Assembly: GCF_900659615.1 (NCBI RefSeq)
Contig: NZ_CAACUY010000002.1
Span: forward strand, 1-64,000
Length of the DNA stretch: 64,000 bases
Source: Actinomadura fibrosa
Lineage (GTDB): Bacteria; Actinomycetota; Actinomycetes; Streptosporangiales; Streptosporangiaceae
Direction of reading: 5' to 3'
Below, piece by piece: positions 10,032 through 19,911 of this stretch. Both the position numbers and the translations under genes were made by a program. Below the pieces are notes generated by a model. It did no database searches, was not told the origin of the DNA, and saw only the letters and a program-made list of their open reading frames with translations. Each line of letters opens with the position of its first letter. Position 1 is the first letter of the stretch.

Positions 10032-10137
10032 GCACAGTACTCTTCGGACGGCGCACGAGTCGTTTGCGGTCTGAGGGAAGGCCCCTCGGGCCCCGGGAAC
10101 CACCCGTTGTCCCCTGTTGATGAGGTCGCGTGAGTAA
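10032..10137 (+). repeat. Promoter/leader repeat, copy 1
   Basis: The region before the first penicillin-binding gene shares two blocks with that before the second. A promoter-like block near 10032-10058 (CAGTACTCTTCGGACGGCGC, cf. CAGTACGCTCGGACGACGC) contains a possible -10 TACTCT. A 22-base block (10116-10137) covers the ribosome-binding site GAGG, the GTG start and the first codons and is identical in both copies. Confidence 0.65.
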
Positions 10138-13100
10138 TCCAAGCCAGCCCCGACCGGAGTCCGGGTCGCAGTGGCCGGGCGGGCAGCATCTCCCCCGCCT
10201 TGGCCGCTCGGACGATCCGGAGGACCCGGACGCCGCGGGCGAGTCCGGCACTGCGAACCCCGACGGCGGCCGACCCGTCCCCGGCCCGTCCGCGAGCCCC
10301 GGCCCCTTCGGCGCCCCGCCGTCCACGTCGCCGTCCGCTTCGCCGCCCGCGGGGCACCCGACGTCGGGCGCCTTCGGCTCGTCCGCCGCTCCCGGCGAGG
10401 GCGCCACGGCCCCTGAGGGCGACGCCACAGCGATCTTCGGCCCGCCCCCGGCGGCCCCGAGCGGCTCCCCCGGCAGCGCCCCCGGAACGTCCGACGCGCC
10501 GCGCAACCCCGGCTTCCCGAGCGTTCCGTCGAGCGAAGACCCGCTCAGCCCCGGCTTCATGGGCGCCCCCGGAGCTCCCTCCCCCTCGGCGCCCTCGGCT
10601 CCTGGCGCTCCGTCGGCGTCCCCGGGCCAGAGCGGCCTGCCCAACGTCCCGGGTGGAGTGAGCGGCGCACAGGTGAGCGGCGCGCACGCGATCGGCGGCC
10701 CCCCGAACTTCAACGGGCCGAACGGACCCGCGAGCTCCGACCCACTGGGCGGCTCCACCCTCCCGGACGCCTCGAAGCTCCCAGGCGGCCCGCCGGCTCC
10801 CGGCACGCCCAGGGCCTCAGGCGCGCACGCCGCGTCCCCGATGAGCGGCTCGACCCCCGCGACTCCCCCCGCCTCACCGGGCTTCCCCGCCCCGCCGCCC
10901 GCAGCCACCAACGGCAACGCCTCACCGAGCGGACTGAACGGCCCCGCGTCGCCCTCCAACTCGCCCAACTTCGGCGGCTCGCCCCCTGCGGGTGCGGCCG
11001 GGGACGCGTCCCAGGGCGGTCTGAATGGCCCGGCGGCCCCTCCCAGCTCGTCCAACTTCGGTGGCCCGCCGCCCGCAGGTTCCAACGGCAACGCTTCGCC
11101 GAGCGGAGTGAACGGCCCGGCGTCGCCTTCTGGCGCGCCGAGCTTCGGCGGGTCGGCGCCTTTGTCTTCCAGTGGGAATGCGATGCCGGGGGCTCCTGGT
11201 GCTCCCGGCGTGGGCGGCGCTGGTGTCGGCATGGCAGGTGGGCCGGGAGCCGGTGGTGGGTTCGGGCAGCCGGGTGGTCCCGGCGCCGGGCCCGCGAGCT
11301 TCGGCAGCGTCGGTCTCCCGAGCGGGCCCGGCTTCCCCGCGGGCCCCGGCGTGCCGGGCGGCCCGGGCGGACCCGGTGGTCCGGGTGGCCCCGGAGGTCC
11401 TGGTGGGCCTGGTGGCCCAGGTGGGCCCGGCGTGCCTCGCAGGGCGGCCAAGCCGCGGGGGACGAAGAAGGGGGTCGTCGATCATCTCCGGTCGCGTCCG
11501 ACGGGATGGCGGCGGTTCCTCCCGTCCTGGAAGCTCGTCGCGGGTGTCAGCCTGCTCGGGTTCGCCGGCTTCATCACGATGATCTGGGTGGCCTACTCGA
11601 ACACGCCGACCCCCGTCGAGCCCACGGTTGCGGGCGTCGAGGACCAGGCGTCGATCTTCTACTACACCGACAACACCGAGATCGGACGGATCGGCAAGAA
11701 GCGGCAGAGCGTCGAGCTGAATCAGGTCCCGCCGATCGTCCAGGACGCGGTGCTCGCGGCGGAGAACCGGAGCTTCCGCACCGACCCCGGGTTCTCGGTC
11801 AAGGGCACCACCCGCGCGGTGTGGAAGAACCTGACGGGCGGCTCGGGCGGCGGCTCGACGATCACGCAGCAGCTCGCGAAGAACTACTACTCCGACCCGA
11901 ACAACCGGACCATGGACCGGAAGTTCAAGGAGCTGTTCATCTCGCTGAAGCTGGAGGACCGGTACTCCAAGAACGAGATCCTCAAGCTCTACCTGAACAC
12001 CATCTACTTCGGCCGCGACACCTACGGCGTCCAGGCGGCGTCCCGGGAGTACTTCGGGAAGGACGTGTGGAGGCTCACGCCCGACCAGGCGGCCGTCCTC
12101 GGCGGGATCATCCAGAACCCGAACCGCGACCCCGGTGAGAAGGCCAACCAGCAGTACGTGACCGCGCGGTACCAGTACACGCTCAACGGCCTCGTCTCCA
12201 TGGGCAAGCTCAGCAAGGCCGACGCCGAGCGGTACAAGGCGAAGCTGCCCAAGATCCATGAGGCGGGCACCGGGAACCAGCTCTACGGCGGGCAGCGCGG
12301 CTACATGCTGATGCGCGCGAAGCTGGAGCTCGGGCGGCTCGGGATCGACAACACGGAGCTGACGACCAAGGGCCTGCGGGTCTACACGACGTTCGACCGC
12401 AAGAAGATGGCGCAGGCCAGGCAGGCGGCCGAGAACACCGTGCCGCAGGTGAAGCCCGGCAGGCTGGCGAAGAAGAAGATCCGCGTCGGGCTGGTGTCGG
12501 TGAACACCGCCAACGGCGAGGTCGTCGCGTTCTACGGCGGCCCGAACTACCTGTCGCAGGCGTTCGACAACGTGTGGCAGGGGTCGGCGCAGGCGGGGTC
12601 GGCGATGAAGCCGTACGTGCTGGCGACCGCGCTGAAGCAGAACTACAGCCTGAAGAGCCTCGTCGAGGGACGCTCGAACACGCCGCTCGACGCGAACGGC
12701 AACGTCGTGGCGAAGGGGACGCCGGGCGCCGTCGTCGTCCCGAACAGCCACAACGAGGGCCCGGCGATCAACCTCGTCAAGGCGACACAGGACTCGGTGA
12801 ACACCGCGTTCATCCAGCTGATGGGCAAGGTCGGCATCCAGGAGGTCATCAAGACCGAGACGGACGCCGGCATCGCGTCCGACCTGCTGAAGCCGCACTC
12901 CTGCTGCCTCAACCTCGCGCTCGGCGTCAACAACATCCGTCCGATCGAGCAGGCCGCCGGGTACGCGACCTTCGCCAACGGCGGCGTCTACCACCAGCCG
13001 CACGTGATCCGCACGGTCAAGATGACCGACAACAAGACGGTGCGGCTGAAGCCGAAGTACGAGTCCCACCGCGTGTTCGACGGGAAGGTCGCGGCGGACG

Positions 13101-13750
13101 CCACGTACGCGATGCAGCAGGTGATCAAGGGCGGGACGGCGACGGCGGCCGCGCTGCCGGACGGGCGTCCCGCGGCCGGCAAGACCGGCACCACCGACCG
13201 CAACGTGGCGACGTGGTTCGTCGGGTACGTCCCGCAGGTCTCGACCGCGGTCACGATGTACAACGACGCGGTCGGCCCGGACGGGAAGAAGAAGTCGCTG
13301 ATCATCGACGGTCTCGGCGAGGTCCAGGGCGGGACGATCCCGGCGCGCATCTGGCGGGCCTACATGGCGGACGCGACGCGGGGGATGAGCCCCGAGGCGT
13401 TCCCGGCGCCCGTGTGGGGCGGCATCGTGCAGCAGTGGGCCAAGCCGCCGCCCAAGAAGGAGAAGGGCGACGGCAAGCCGCCGTGGTGCGACAAGCCGAT
13501 CGGCAAGTTCGACCCGCGCTGCCAGGACGGCGACGACGGTGACGGCGGCGACGGCGGGGACAAGCCGCCGTGCCAGTCGCCGTTCCCGGACGGCAACTGC
13601 GACCCGAACAAGCCGCCGAGCAACCCGCCGCCGGGATGGTGGTGCAGCATCCACCGGGACCCGGGGCTCTGCCGGGGCAACGGCGGACCCAACCGGCCGA
13701 ACCTCGACGGGCTCGTCCCGCTCCTTCCGCCGGCGAGGGAATCCGAATGA
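10130..13750 (+). CDS. Class A penicillin-binding protein with long Pro/Gly-rich cytoplasmic tail
   Basis: A bifunctional glycosyltransferase/transpeptidase that polymerises and crosslinks peptidoglycan (PonA1 family, same locus as Rv0050). Residues 1 to about 460 are a disordered Pro/Gly/Ser/Ala region ending in a GGP repeat run. One membrane helix follows ([20 protein letters not shown], about 468-487). The GT51 domain has the catalytic Glu at 545, but the motif reads AENRSF rather than AEDRxF, a variant also known in streptomycetes. [14 protein letters not shown] is intact. The transpeptidase has S824-A-M-K827, the SVN motif and K1018-T-G-T. The C-terminus is Pro/Gly/Asp-rich with six cysteines and a WWC motif. 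GTG start in the repeated leader. It is transcribed together with, or in parallel to, the paralogue downstream. Confidence 0.93.
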   Translation: MSNPSQPRPESGSQWPGGQHLPRLGRSDDPEDPDAAGESGTANPDGGRPVPGPSASPGPFGAPPSTSPSASPPAGHPTSGAFGSSAAPGEGATAPEGDATAIFGPPPAAPSGSPGSAPGTSDAPRNPGFPSVPSSEDPLSPGFMGAPGAPSPSAPSAPGAPSASPGQSGLPNVPGGVSGAQVSGAHAIGGPPNFNGPNGPASSDPLGGSTLPDASKLPGGPPAPGTPRASGAHAASPMSGSTPATPPASPGFPAPPPAATNGNASPSGLNGPASPSNSPNFGGSPPAGAAGDASQGGLNGPAAPPSSSNFGGPPPAGSNGNASPSGVNGPASPSGAPSFGGSAPLSSSGNAMPGAPGAPGVGGAGVGMAGGPGAGGGFGQPGGPGAGPASFGSVGLPSGPGFPAGPGVPGGPGGPGGPGGPGGPGGPGGPGGPGVPRRAAKPRGTKKGVVDHLRSRPTGWRRFLPSWKLVAGVSLLGFAGFITMIWVAYSNTPTPVEPTVAGVEDQASIFYYTDNTEIGRIGKKRQSVELNQVPPIVQDAVLAAENRSFRTDPGFSVKGTTRAVWKNLTGGSGGGSTITQQLAKNYYSDPNNRTMDRKFKELFISLKLEDRYSKNEILKLYLNTIYFGRDTYGVQAASREYFGKDVWRLTPDQAAVLGGIIQNPNRDPGEKANQQYVTARYQYTLNGLVSMGKLSKADAERYKAKLPKIHEAGTGNQLYGGQRGYMLMRAKLELGRLGIDNTELTTKGLRVYTTFDRKKMAQARQAAENTVPQVKPGRLAKKKIRVGLVSVNTANGEVVAFYGGPNYLSQAFDNVWQGSAQAGSAMKPYVLATALKQNYSLKSLVEGRSNTPLDANGNVVAKGTPGAVVVPNSHNEGPAINLVKATQDSVNTAFIQLMGKVGIQEVIKTETDAGIASDLLKPHSCCLNLALGVNNIRPIEQAAGYATFANGGVYHQPHVIRTVKMTDNKTVRLKPKYESHRVFDGKVAADATYAMQQVIKGGTATAAALPDGRPAAGKTGTTDRNVATWFVGYVPQVSTAVTMYNDAVGPDGKKKSLIIDGLGEVQGGTIPARIWRAYMADATRGMSPEAFPAPVWGGIVQQWAKPPPKKEKGDGKPPWCDKPIGKFDPRCQDGDDGDGGDGGDKPPCQSPFPDGNCDPNKPPSNPPPGWWCSIHRDPGLCRGNGGPNRPNLDGLVPLLPPARESE

Positions 13751-13856
13751 GCGGCGTCCGCGGAGGACAGGTCATGACCAATCGGCATGATCGAGTACGT
13801 TCGTCCCTTGTGGGGCGGGCGGACTCTGCTCCTCAGCCCCCCGCGTCTCCGCCCTC

Positions 13857-13912
13857 GCAGTACGCTCGGACGACGCACAGCCGTACCCCAGTTGATGAGG
13901 TCGCGTGAGTAA
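13857..13912 (+). repeat. Promoter/leader repeat, copy 2
   Basis: This is the counterpart of the leader at 10032-10137. Positions 13857-13880 contain the promoter-like block with a possible -10 TACGCT, and 13891-13912 is the identical 22-base block that carries the ribosome-binding site and GTG start of the second penicillin-binding gene. The spacing between blocks differs (10 versus about 57 bases). Confidence 0.65.
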
Positions 13913-16640
13913 CCCAAGCCGATACGGACCTGACTACGGAGAGAGCCCCGGTAGGCGGGGTGCGCCTCGGGGCGGGCCCCGTCCCGCCTCTTCGGGCGTG
14001 CCCGGCGCGCAGCGCGGGAACCCGGCCGGTTCGCCCATGCCCGGCCGTGCGGCCCCCCGTCCCGGCGCTAGACCAGGGGGAAGGGGCGCGGGTCCGCCGC
14101 GGACGGGCGCGCCCCGTCCCGGCGCGCCGCGACCGGGTGTGCCGAGTGGTATGCCGCCCGCCGGTGCGCCGGGCGGTGCGCCCGGTGCCCCCGGCACGCG
14201 CCGTCGTCCTCCGGGCGCTGTGCGGACCGGTCCACCGGGCCCCGGACGGCCGGGCGGCCCCGGTGGTCCGGGCGGCCCGGGCGGCCCGGGTGGTCCTGGG
14301 GGCCCAGGTGGTCCGGGCGGTCCCGGCGGCAGGGGCGGTCGCGGTCCCGGTGGTCCGGGAGGGCCCGGGGACGGCAGCCGTGGACGGCGCGGCAAGCGTG
14401 CCGACAAGCCGGAGAAGACCGGCTGGCGGAAGTACGTTCCGAACTGGAAGATCGTGACCGGGGTCATCACGGTCGGGATCCTCGGCATGGCGACCCTGGT
14501 GATCGTCGCGTACAACAGCACGCCGATCCCCAGCGAGGCGCAGGCCGACGCCACGAAGCAGGCGTCGATCATCAACTACCGCGACGGCACGACCCTCGCC
14601 CGGTACGGCTTCAACCGGCAGAGCGTCAAGCTGTCGGAGATCCCGAAGCACGTGCAGAACGCCGTGCTCGCCGCCGAGGACCGTAACTTCTGGCATGAGC
14701 CGGGCATCTCACCCAAGGGCGTCACCCGCGCGGTGTTCAAGACCGCGACCGGCGGCGACGTCGAGGGCGGTTCGACGATCACGCAGCAGCTCGCGCGGAA
14801 CTACTGGGCGGGGCTCAGCCAGGAGCGCAGCCTCAGCCGGAAGTTCAAGGAGATCTTCATCTCCATCCGGGCCGGCAAGGAGCTGAAGAAGGAGCAGGTC
14901 CTTGAGCTCTACCTGAACACCGTGCCCTTCGGCCGCCAGTCGTACGGCATCCAGGCCGCCTCGCTCGCCTACTTCCACAAGCCCGTGAAGGAGCTCGACG
15001 AGGCGCAGGCCGCGGTGCTCGCCGCGATGATCCAGCGGCCGAGCTACTTCCACTCCTACGGTCCCGACACCGACCCGGCGAAGAAGGCGCTCATCTCCCG
15101 CTGGAACTACGTCTTGGACGGGATGCAGGCGGAGGGCTGGATCACTCCGCAGAAGCGGGCGGCGGCGAAGTTCCCGAAGACGCAGAAGACGTGGAGCGAC
15201 GTCGGCGGCGGTTCCCAGACCGGCTACCTCCAGGAGCGGGTGCTGAACGAGCTGGAGTCGCTCGGGATCAGCCGGACGCGCGTGGAGACCGAGGGCCTGC
15301 GGATCACCACGACGTTCGACAAGGACCTGCAGAACTACACCGCCACCGCGGTCAACCAGATCAAGAAGCAGTACAACCTGAACAAGCAGATCCGCTTCGG
15401 GCTCACCGCGGTCGACCCGAAGACCGGCGGGGTCGTCGCCGCGTACGGCGGTCCGAACTACAAGACGCAGCAGTACGACGACTCCTTTCAGGGCGCCGTC
15501 CAGCCGGGCTCGTCGTTCAAGCCGATCGTCCTGGCGACCGCGCTCGACAAGGGCGTCAGCCTGAAGACGCCGATGGACGGCAGCTACCGCCGCGTCATCG
15601 CCGGAACGGCCTTCACCAACGACAGCCGCAGGGAGAACGGGGTCTACGACCTCAAGGAGATGACGGCGCTGTCGATCAACACGGCCTACGTCGACCTCGG
15701 CCAGAAGGTCGGGCTCGACAACGTCGCCGAGATGGCCGTGAAGATGGGCATCCCGGAGAAGACCCCGAACCTCAAGAAGGGCTACACCAGCCTCCCGCTC
15801 GGTGTCATCGACGCGAGCTCGGTCACGATGGCCTCGGTGTACTCGACGTTCGCCGCCGAGGGCAAGCACCGCGCCGCGCACGTGATCTCCAAGATCACGA
15901 CCAAGGAGGGCGGGCCGGTCAAGACGGACGCGGGCAAGCTGCTCAAGAAGCTGCCCTGGGAGACGCCCAAGCAGGTCTTCTCCGAGGGCGTCGCCCGGGA
16001 CGCCACGTCCGCGATGCGGGCCGTGGTCACGTCCGGTACCGGTACGCGCGCCAACCTCGGCGCCCGCCCGGTCGCCGGTAAGACCGGTACGACCGACGAG
16101 AACAAGTCCGCCTGGTTCGTCGGCTACACGCCGGAGCTCTCCACGTCCGTGGCGATGTGGCGGCAGGTGGGCAACACCCGGGAGTCGCTCATCGGCGTCG
16201 GCGGCTACAACCAGGTCTACGGTGGCACCGTCCCCGCCGACCTGTTCAAGATGTTCATGACGAAGGCGCTGGAGGGCAAGCCGATCTCGCAGTTCGGCCC
16301 CCCGGCCAACGTCGGCAGCATCGCGCCGTGGGCCGCGTCGCAGCCCAAGCCGACCACGTCCCCCACGCCGAGCGTGACCAACACCCCGACCTGCACGCCG
16401 GCCGGGCAGCAGAGCCGAAACGCCGTGCAGGGCAAGCCGTGCCAGTCGAAGACGCCCGAGCCGCCGACCTCGTCGACGCCGACGCCGCCGAGCAACGTGC
16501 CCTGTGACATGTTCGGCAGGCCGGCCGGGTGCAACCCGGACATACCGCCGTCGTCGGGCGACATCAGCTGGTGGTGCGCCAAGGGCCATCAGGACGACCC
16601 GCGCTGCAAGGAAGAGGACCCCCCGAACCCGAGGAACTGA
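13905..16640 (+). CDS. Class A penicillin-binding protein, second tandem copy
   Basis: This 911-residue paralogue has a shorter basic/Gly/Pro cytoplasmic region (about 1-165) with a GGP repeat run, a membrane helix (WKIVTGVITVGILGMATLVI, about 182-201), a GT51 domain with the canonical AEDRNFWHEPG (Glu258) and [14 protein letters not shown]. The transpeptidase has S536-S-F-K539, SINTAY and K726-T-G-T. It differs from the first copy in the glycosyltransferase motif (EDR versus ENR), so the pair is not a recent duplication. The extracytoplasmic tail is Pro/Thr-rich with six cysteines and a WWC motif. GTG start; ends before a strong hairpin. Confidence 0.93.
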   Translation: MSNPSRYGPDYGESPGRRGAPRGGPRPASSGVPGAQRGNPAGSPMPGRAAPRPGARPGGRGAGPPRTGAPRPGAPRPGVPSGMPPAGAPGGAPGAPGTRRRPPGAVRTGPPGPGRPGGPGGPGGPGGPGGPGGPGGPGGPGGRGGRGPGGPGGPGDGSRGRRGKRADKPEKTGWRKYVPNWKIVTGVITVGILGMATLVIVAYNSTPIPSEAQADATKQASIINYRDGTTLARYGFNRQSVKLSEIPKHVQNAVLAAEDRNFWHEPGISPKGVTRAVFKTATGGDVEGGSTITQQLARNYWAGLSQERSLSRKFKEIFISIRAGKELKKEQVLELYLNTVPFGRQSYGIQAASLAYFHKPVKELDEAQAAVLAAMIQRPSYFHSYGPDTDPAKKALISRWNYVLDGMQAEGWITPQKRAAAKFPKTQKTWSDVGGGSQTGYLQERVLNELESLGISRTRVETEGLRITTTFDKDLQNYTATAVNQIKKQYNLNKQIRFGLTAVDPKTGGVVAAYGGPNYKTQQYDDSFQGAVQPGSSFKPIVLATALDKGVSLKTPMDGSYRRVIAGTAFTNDSRRENGVYDLKEMTALSINTAYVDLGQKVGLDNVAEMAVKMGIPEKTPNLKKGYTSLPLGVIDASSVTMASVYSTFAAEGKHRAAHVISKITTKEGGPVKTDAGKLLKKLPWETPKQVFSEGVARDATSAMRAVVTSGTGTRANLGARPVAGKTGTTDENKSAWFVGYTPELSTSVAMWRQVGNTRESLIGVGGYNQVYGGTVPADLFKMFMTKALEGKPISQFGPPANVGSIAPWAASQPKPTTSPTPSVTNTPTCTPAGQQSRNAVQGKPCQSKTPEPPTSSTPTPPSNVPCDMFGRPAGCNPDIPPSSGDISWWCAKGHQDDPRCKEEDPPNPRN

Positions 16641-16670
16641 GGAAAGCCGGGAGAACACCCGGCACCCGGT

Positions 16671-16708
16671 GGAACGGCCCGGAGCCCGCGGCGGCTCCGG
16701 GCCGTTCC
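16671..16708 (+). terminator. Perfect 16-bp hairpin after the PBP genes
   Basis: GGAACGGCCCGGAGCC (16671-16686) pairs perfectly with 16693-16708 around a 6-base loop, 31 bases after the stop of the second penicillin-binding gene. It is followed by CGTTTCC. It is a good candidate terminator that separates the PBP genes from the GT87 gene. Confidence 0.75.
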
Positions 16709-16808
16709 CGTTTCCGGTCCGTATCCGGCAAGGCCTCGTGTCCGGTCTATCGGTGTCCGGGTGACCAATAGTCTTCTGTCCATGTCGTCGTCTTCGGAAA
16801 GGCTCCCG

Positions 16809-18221
16809 ATGTCCGCCGTGGAGACCGGCAGCGACGCGGTGAGCGAACACGGGCGCCCGGCCCGGCTGGCACCGGTCCTCGCGGGCGTCACCGCCCTGGT
16901 GTGCCTCCTCGGCTGGCTCCAGAAGCAGCCCTGCGCATCCGTCAGCTTCGACTTCCTCAAGACGACGACGCGGGCCTGCTACACCGACGTCTACCCGCTC
17001 TACTACGTGCGCGGGCTGAACGACGGGAAGGTCCCGTACTTCGACGCGCTCACCGGATCCGACATCCACTACGTCGAGTACCCGGTGCTGAGCGGCGGCT
17101 TCATGCAGGCCGTCGCGTGGCTCGTCCGGCCGTTCGGCGTGGACGGGCGCGGGCTCGCCTTCTACAACGTCACCGCGCTGCTGCTCGCGCTGCTGGCCGT
17201 CGTCGCGGTCCTCGCCACCGCCTACGCCGCGGGACGGCGCTCGCTGCGGACCGGCCTGATGGTGGCGCTGTCCCCGGCGCTGCTCCTCACCGCCTACATC
17301 AACTGGGACCTGCTCGCGGTCGCGCTGTCGGCGGTCGCGCTGGCCGCCTGGTCGCGCCGCCGCCCGGCCCTCGCGGGCGCGTTCCTCGGGCTGGCGATCG
17401 CGGCGAAGTTCTACCCGCTGCTGTTCCTCGGACCGCTCGTGCTGCTGTGCGCCCGGGCCGGCCAGTGGCGTGCCATGGGCCGGCTGCTCGCCGGGACGGC
17501 CGGCGCGTGGCTGCTCGTCAACCTTCCCGTGATGCTCTTCGCCTGGGACGGCTGGAAGGAGTTCTACACCTTCAGCCAGAAACGCGGCGTCGACTGGGGC
17601 TCGATCTTCTTCTTCCTCCAGGACCAGGGCGTCACCGGGCTGGACGACACCGACCGCCTCAACATGCTCGGCACCGGAACGTTCCTGGTCCTCGCGGCCG
17701 GCATCGCCGTGCTCGCGCTGGCCGCGCCGCGCCGCCCGCGGCTGCCGCAGCTGATGTTCCTGGTCCTGGTCGCGTTCATGCTGCCCAACAAGGTCTGGTC
17801 GCCGCAGTACGTGCTGTGGCTCCTCCCCCTCGCGGCGCTGGCCCGGCCGAAGCTGCCGGCCTTCGTGGTGTGGCAGCTCGGGGAGATCGTCTACTTCTTC
17901 GGCATCTGGTGGTACCTGCTGTCGGTGTCGGGCCAGACCCCCGGCGCCGACCTGTCCGGCACGCTGTCGGCGGTGCTGAGCCTCGACGCCCCCGAGGGCG
18001 GGATCAGCCAGGACGTGTACTCGATCGCTCTGCTGGCGCGCTTCCTGACCGTCCTGGCGCTGGCGGCCCTGGTGGTGTGGGACGTCCTGCGTCCGTCCAG
18101 TGACGTCGTCCGGCAGGACGGCGCGGACGACCCGGCCGGCGGGGTCCTCGACGGCGCGGAGGACGTCGTCGCGCTGAGCCGCTGGCGCCGCCCCCGCCAC
18201 GCCGCCGCCCCCGCCCTGTAA
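16809..18221 (+). CDS. GT87 (DUF2029) membrane glycosyltransferase
   Basis: The product is a polytopic membrane protein with roughly 10-12 hydrophobic segments and matches Rv0051, which lies at the same place next to ponA1 in mycobacteria. GT87 enzymes use polyprenyl-phosphate mannose to build cell-envelope glycolipids. The stretch IHYVEYPVLSGGFMQAVAWL near residue 80 contains the acidic/Tyr motif of the first outer loop, and NWDLLAVALSAVALAAW is the next conserved helix. I chose the ATG at 16809 because GGAAAGG lies before it; a GTG at 16761 would add 16 residues but has no ribosome-binding site. Envelope context with the PBPs fits. Confidence 0.82.
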   Translation: MSAVETGSDAVSEHGRPARLAPVLAGVTALVCLLGWLQKQPCASVSFDFLKTTTRACYTDVYPLYYVRGLNDGKVPYFDALTGSDIHYVEYPVLSGGFMQAVAWLVRPFGVDGRGLAFYNVTALLLALLAVVAVLATAYAAGRRSLRTGLMVALSPALLLTAYINWDLLAVALSAVALAAWSRRRPALAGAFLGLAIAAKFYPLLFLGPLVLLCARAGQWRAMGRLLAGTAGAWLLVNLPVMLFAWDGWKEFYTFSQKRGVDWGSIFFFLQDQGVTGLDDTDRLNMLGTGTFLVLAAGIAVLALAAPRRPRLPQLMFLVLVAFMLPNKVWSPQYVLWLLPLAALARPKLPAFVVWQLGEIVYFFGIWWYLLSVSGQTPGADLSGTLSAVLSLDAPEGGISQDVYSIALLARFLTVLALAALVVWDVLRPSSDVVRQDGADDPAGGVLDGAEDVVALSRWRRPRHAAAPAL

Positions 18222-18339
18222 CCGCGGCCAGGTCGTACCGCGGCCCATGCCCCCACCTTGCGGTGTCCAGTCACTGGAGACTCAAGCACAAGGCGTCTGG
18301 AACATGGACGCGGCACCCGGGACGCTCTCGCGCGGACTC

Positions 18340-18367
18340 GGTGGGGGCGTGGCGGGACACCCCCACC
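18340..18367. terminator. Hairpin between convergent genes
   Basis: Arms 18340-18350 (GGTGGGGGCGT) and 18357-18367 (ACACCCCCACC) pair with one mismatch. It sits in the 221-base gap between the convergent GT87 and DUF4190 genes and may stop transcription from both sides. The U-tract is missing. Confidence 0.45.
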
Positions 18368-18442
18368 CCCGTGACGGTGCTCCTGCCAAGCGTGGGTGCG
18401 GAAGCGGCGGGCGTCCCCCGGCTCGCCTGACGAACGGACGGT

Positions 18443-18826
18443 CTAGTAGGTGCCGGTCGTGCTGGAGCTGCCGACGACGGCGGCCCACAGCCCGATGTAG
18501 AAGATCCAGAAGATGATCCAGCCGAACGAGACGATGTAGCCGAGGACCAGGCCGGTGACGGCCATGCCCGAACCGCCCTCGCCGGTCCGCTTGATCTGGC
18601 TCTGCGCGACGTGCCCGAAGATGATCGCCAGCACGGACGTGACGCCGCAGGCGAAGAAGCCGATCAGCCCGAGCACCATGGACGCGGTGGCCATGCCGTT
18701 GTTGGGGCGCACGACCGGCGCCGACGCGCCGTAGTAGTGGTGCTGCACGGGCGGCTGGGAGTAGGACTGCGCGGCGTACGGGTCATGCGCGCCGTAGCCG
18801 TAAGGGTCGTAAGGGGGCTGTGCCAT
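18443..18826 (-). CDS. DUF4190-type small membrane protein
   Basis: The 127-residue protein has a Tyr/Pro/Gln-rich cytoplasmic N-terminus (about residues 1-40, with several PY and YG steps) followed by two membrane helices: MATASMVLGLIGFFACGVTS and GMAVTGLVLGYIVSFGWIIF. The linker IIFGHVAQSQIKRTGEGGSG is the DUF4190 signature loop. The ATG at 18826 has GGGAAG just upstream. These proteins are common in actinobacteria; function unknown. Confidence 0.8.
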   Translation of the reverse strand: MAQPPYDPYGYGAHDPYAAQSYSQPPVQHHYYGASAPVVRPNNGMATASMVLGLIGFFACGVTSVLAIIFGHVAQSQIKRTGEGGSGMAVTGLVLGYIVSFGWIIFWIFYIGLWAAVVGSSSTTGTY

Positions 18827-19012
18827 CGACTTCCCGATCGTTCGCGCGCCCGCCGCCGGAGACAAGGCACGTGCGCTGAGGGGCTGAGGTTCCGGATTAT
18901 GCCAGTGTGACGTGACCTTCGGACTTCGTCGTCATGCTGGTTCTTCGCGCGTTTAGATGCCGCGTCCGGCCTCCCGGTTCCCACCGGCCGCGACTTGCCC
19001 CGGCGGACCGGT

Positions 19013-19783
19013 TCAGGCCAGGTTGCCGCGGAGCCAGGAGATGTCGTCGGCCTGCCCGGCGGACGGCGTCTCCACGACGACCGGGGCGCCCGCGGCCCTG
19101 ACCACGCCCAGGATCAGATCGGTGTCGATGTTGCCGCTGCCGAGGTTCGCGTGCCGGTCGGCGCCGGAGCCGAACCCGTCGCGGCTGTCGTTGCAGTGGA
19201 CGAGGTCGATGCGTCCGGTGATCGCCTTGATGCGGTCGACGGCGTCGATGAGCTCCTCGCCGGCCGCGTGCGCGTGGCAGGTGTCGAGGCAGAAGCCCAC
19301 CTTCGACTCCAGGCCGGGCACGCCCGACAGCACCTCCCACAGCCGCGCGATCCGGTCGAACTTGCGGGCCATCGCGTTGCCGCCGCCCGCCGTGTTCTCG
19401 ATGTAGACCGGGATCGGGCACTCGATGCGCTCGAACACCTTGCGCCAGTTCTCGAACCCCGTCTCGGGGTCGTCGTCCTTCAGCACGTGCCCGCCGTGCA
19501 CGATCAGCGCCTTGGCCCCGATCGACGCCGCCGCCTCCAGCTGCTGCGAGAGGTTCTTGCGGCTCGGGATGCGGATCTTGTTGTTGGACGTCGCCACGTT
19601 GATCGTGTAGGGCGCGTGGACGTACACGTCCACGTCGGAGTCCTTCAGCGCCTCGACGCCCTCCGGCAGGACCGGCTTCTTCCAGCCCTGCGGGTCGCCC
19701 AGGAAGAACTGGACGACCTCCGCCCCGACCGCGCGGGCGTTGTCGAGCGGGTTGGTCTGGTCGACGTGGGCTCCGATGCGCAT
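19013..19783 (-). CDS. nfo: Endonuclease IV-type TIM-barrel (deoxyribonuclease IV)
   Basis: Endonuclease IV cuts the backbone 5' to abasic sites in base-excision repair, using three zinc ions. The zinc-ligand motifs are all recognisable in order: [12 protein letters not shown] (His), LIVHGGHVL (His), [11 protein letters not shown] (Glu), [12 protein letters not shown] (Asp, His), [20 protein letters not shown] (Asp, His) and VVETPS (Glu). At 256 residues it is slightly short for the family (about 280). The ATG at 19783 was chosen because GGGGG precedes it and MRIGAH is the usual beginning. It stands alone. Confidence 0.88.
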   Translation of the reverse strand: MRIGAHVDQTNPLDNARAVGAEVVQFFLGDPQGWKKPVLPEGVEALKDSDVDVYVHAPYTINVATSNNKIRIPSRKNLSQQLEAAASIGAKALIVHGGHVLKDDDPETGFENWRKVFERIECPIPVYIENTAGGGNAMARKFDRIARLWEVLSGVPGLESKVGFCLDTCHAHAAGEELIDAVDRIKAITGRIDLVHCNDSRDGFGSGADRHANLGSGNIDTDLILGVVRAAGAPVVVETPSAGQADDISWLRGNLA

Positions 19784-19911
19784 GCCCCCGAGACTAGCCG
19801 CGTCCTCCGACACCCGGCCCCTTCATCGCCGCTGGAACCCCCGAACGGCACCCCCGAACAGCCAAGCTCCGGCCGGACGGGCGCGCCGACCGGGCTCCGT
19901 GCGCGTCGGCG

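Noticed and set aside
9949..11451. A 500-residue minus-strand frame that reads like collagen (GPP repeats).
   Set aside because: It is exactly antisense to the Pro/Gly-rich tail of the first penicillin-binding protein; Gly-Gly-Pro codons read backward give Gly-Pro-Pro. No ribosome-binding site or gene context.
10922..13654. A 910-residue minus-strand open frame across the first PBP gene.
   Set aside because: High GC at third positions removes stop codons from the antisense frame; the sense frame has clear GT51 and transpeptidase motifs.
13934..14575. A second collagen-like minus-strand frame.
   Set aside because: It is antisense to the GGP tract of the second penicillin-binding protein; same artefact.
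14709..18248. A 1179-residue minus-strand open frame spanning the second PBP and GT87 genes.
   Set aside because: It crosses two recognised genes and an intergenic terminator, and its sequence is Arg/Gly/Asp-rich without any domain.
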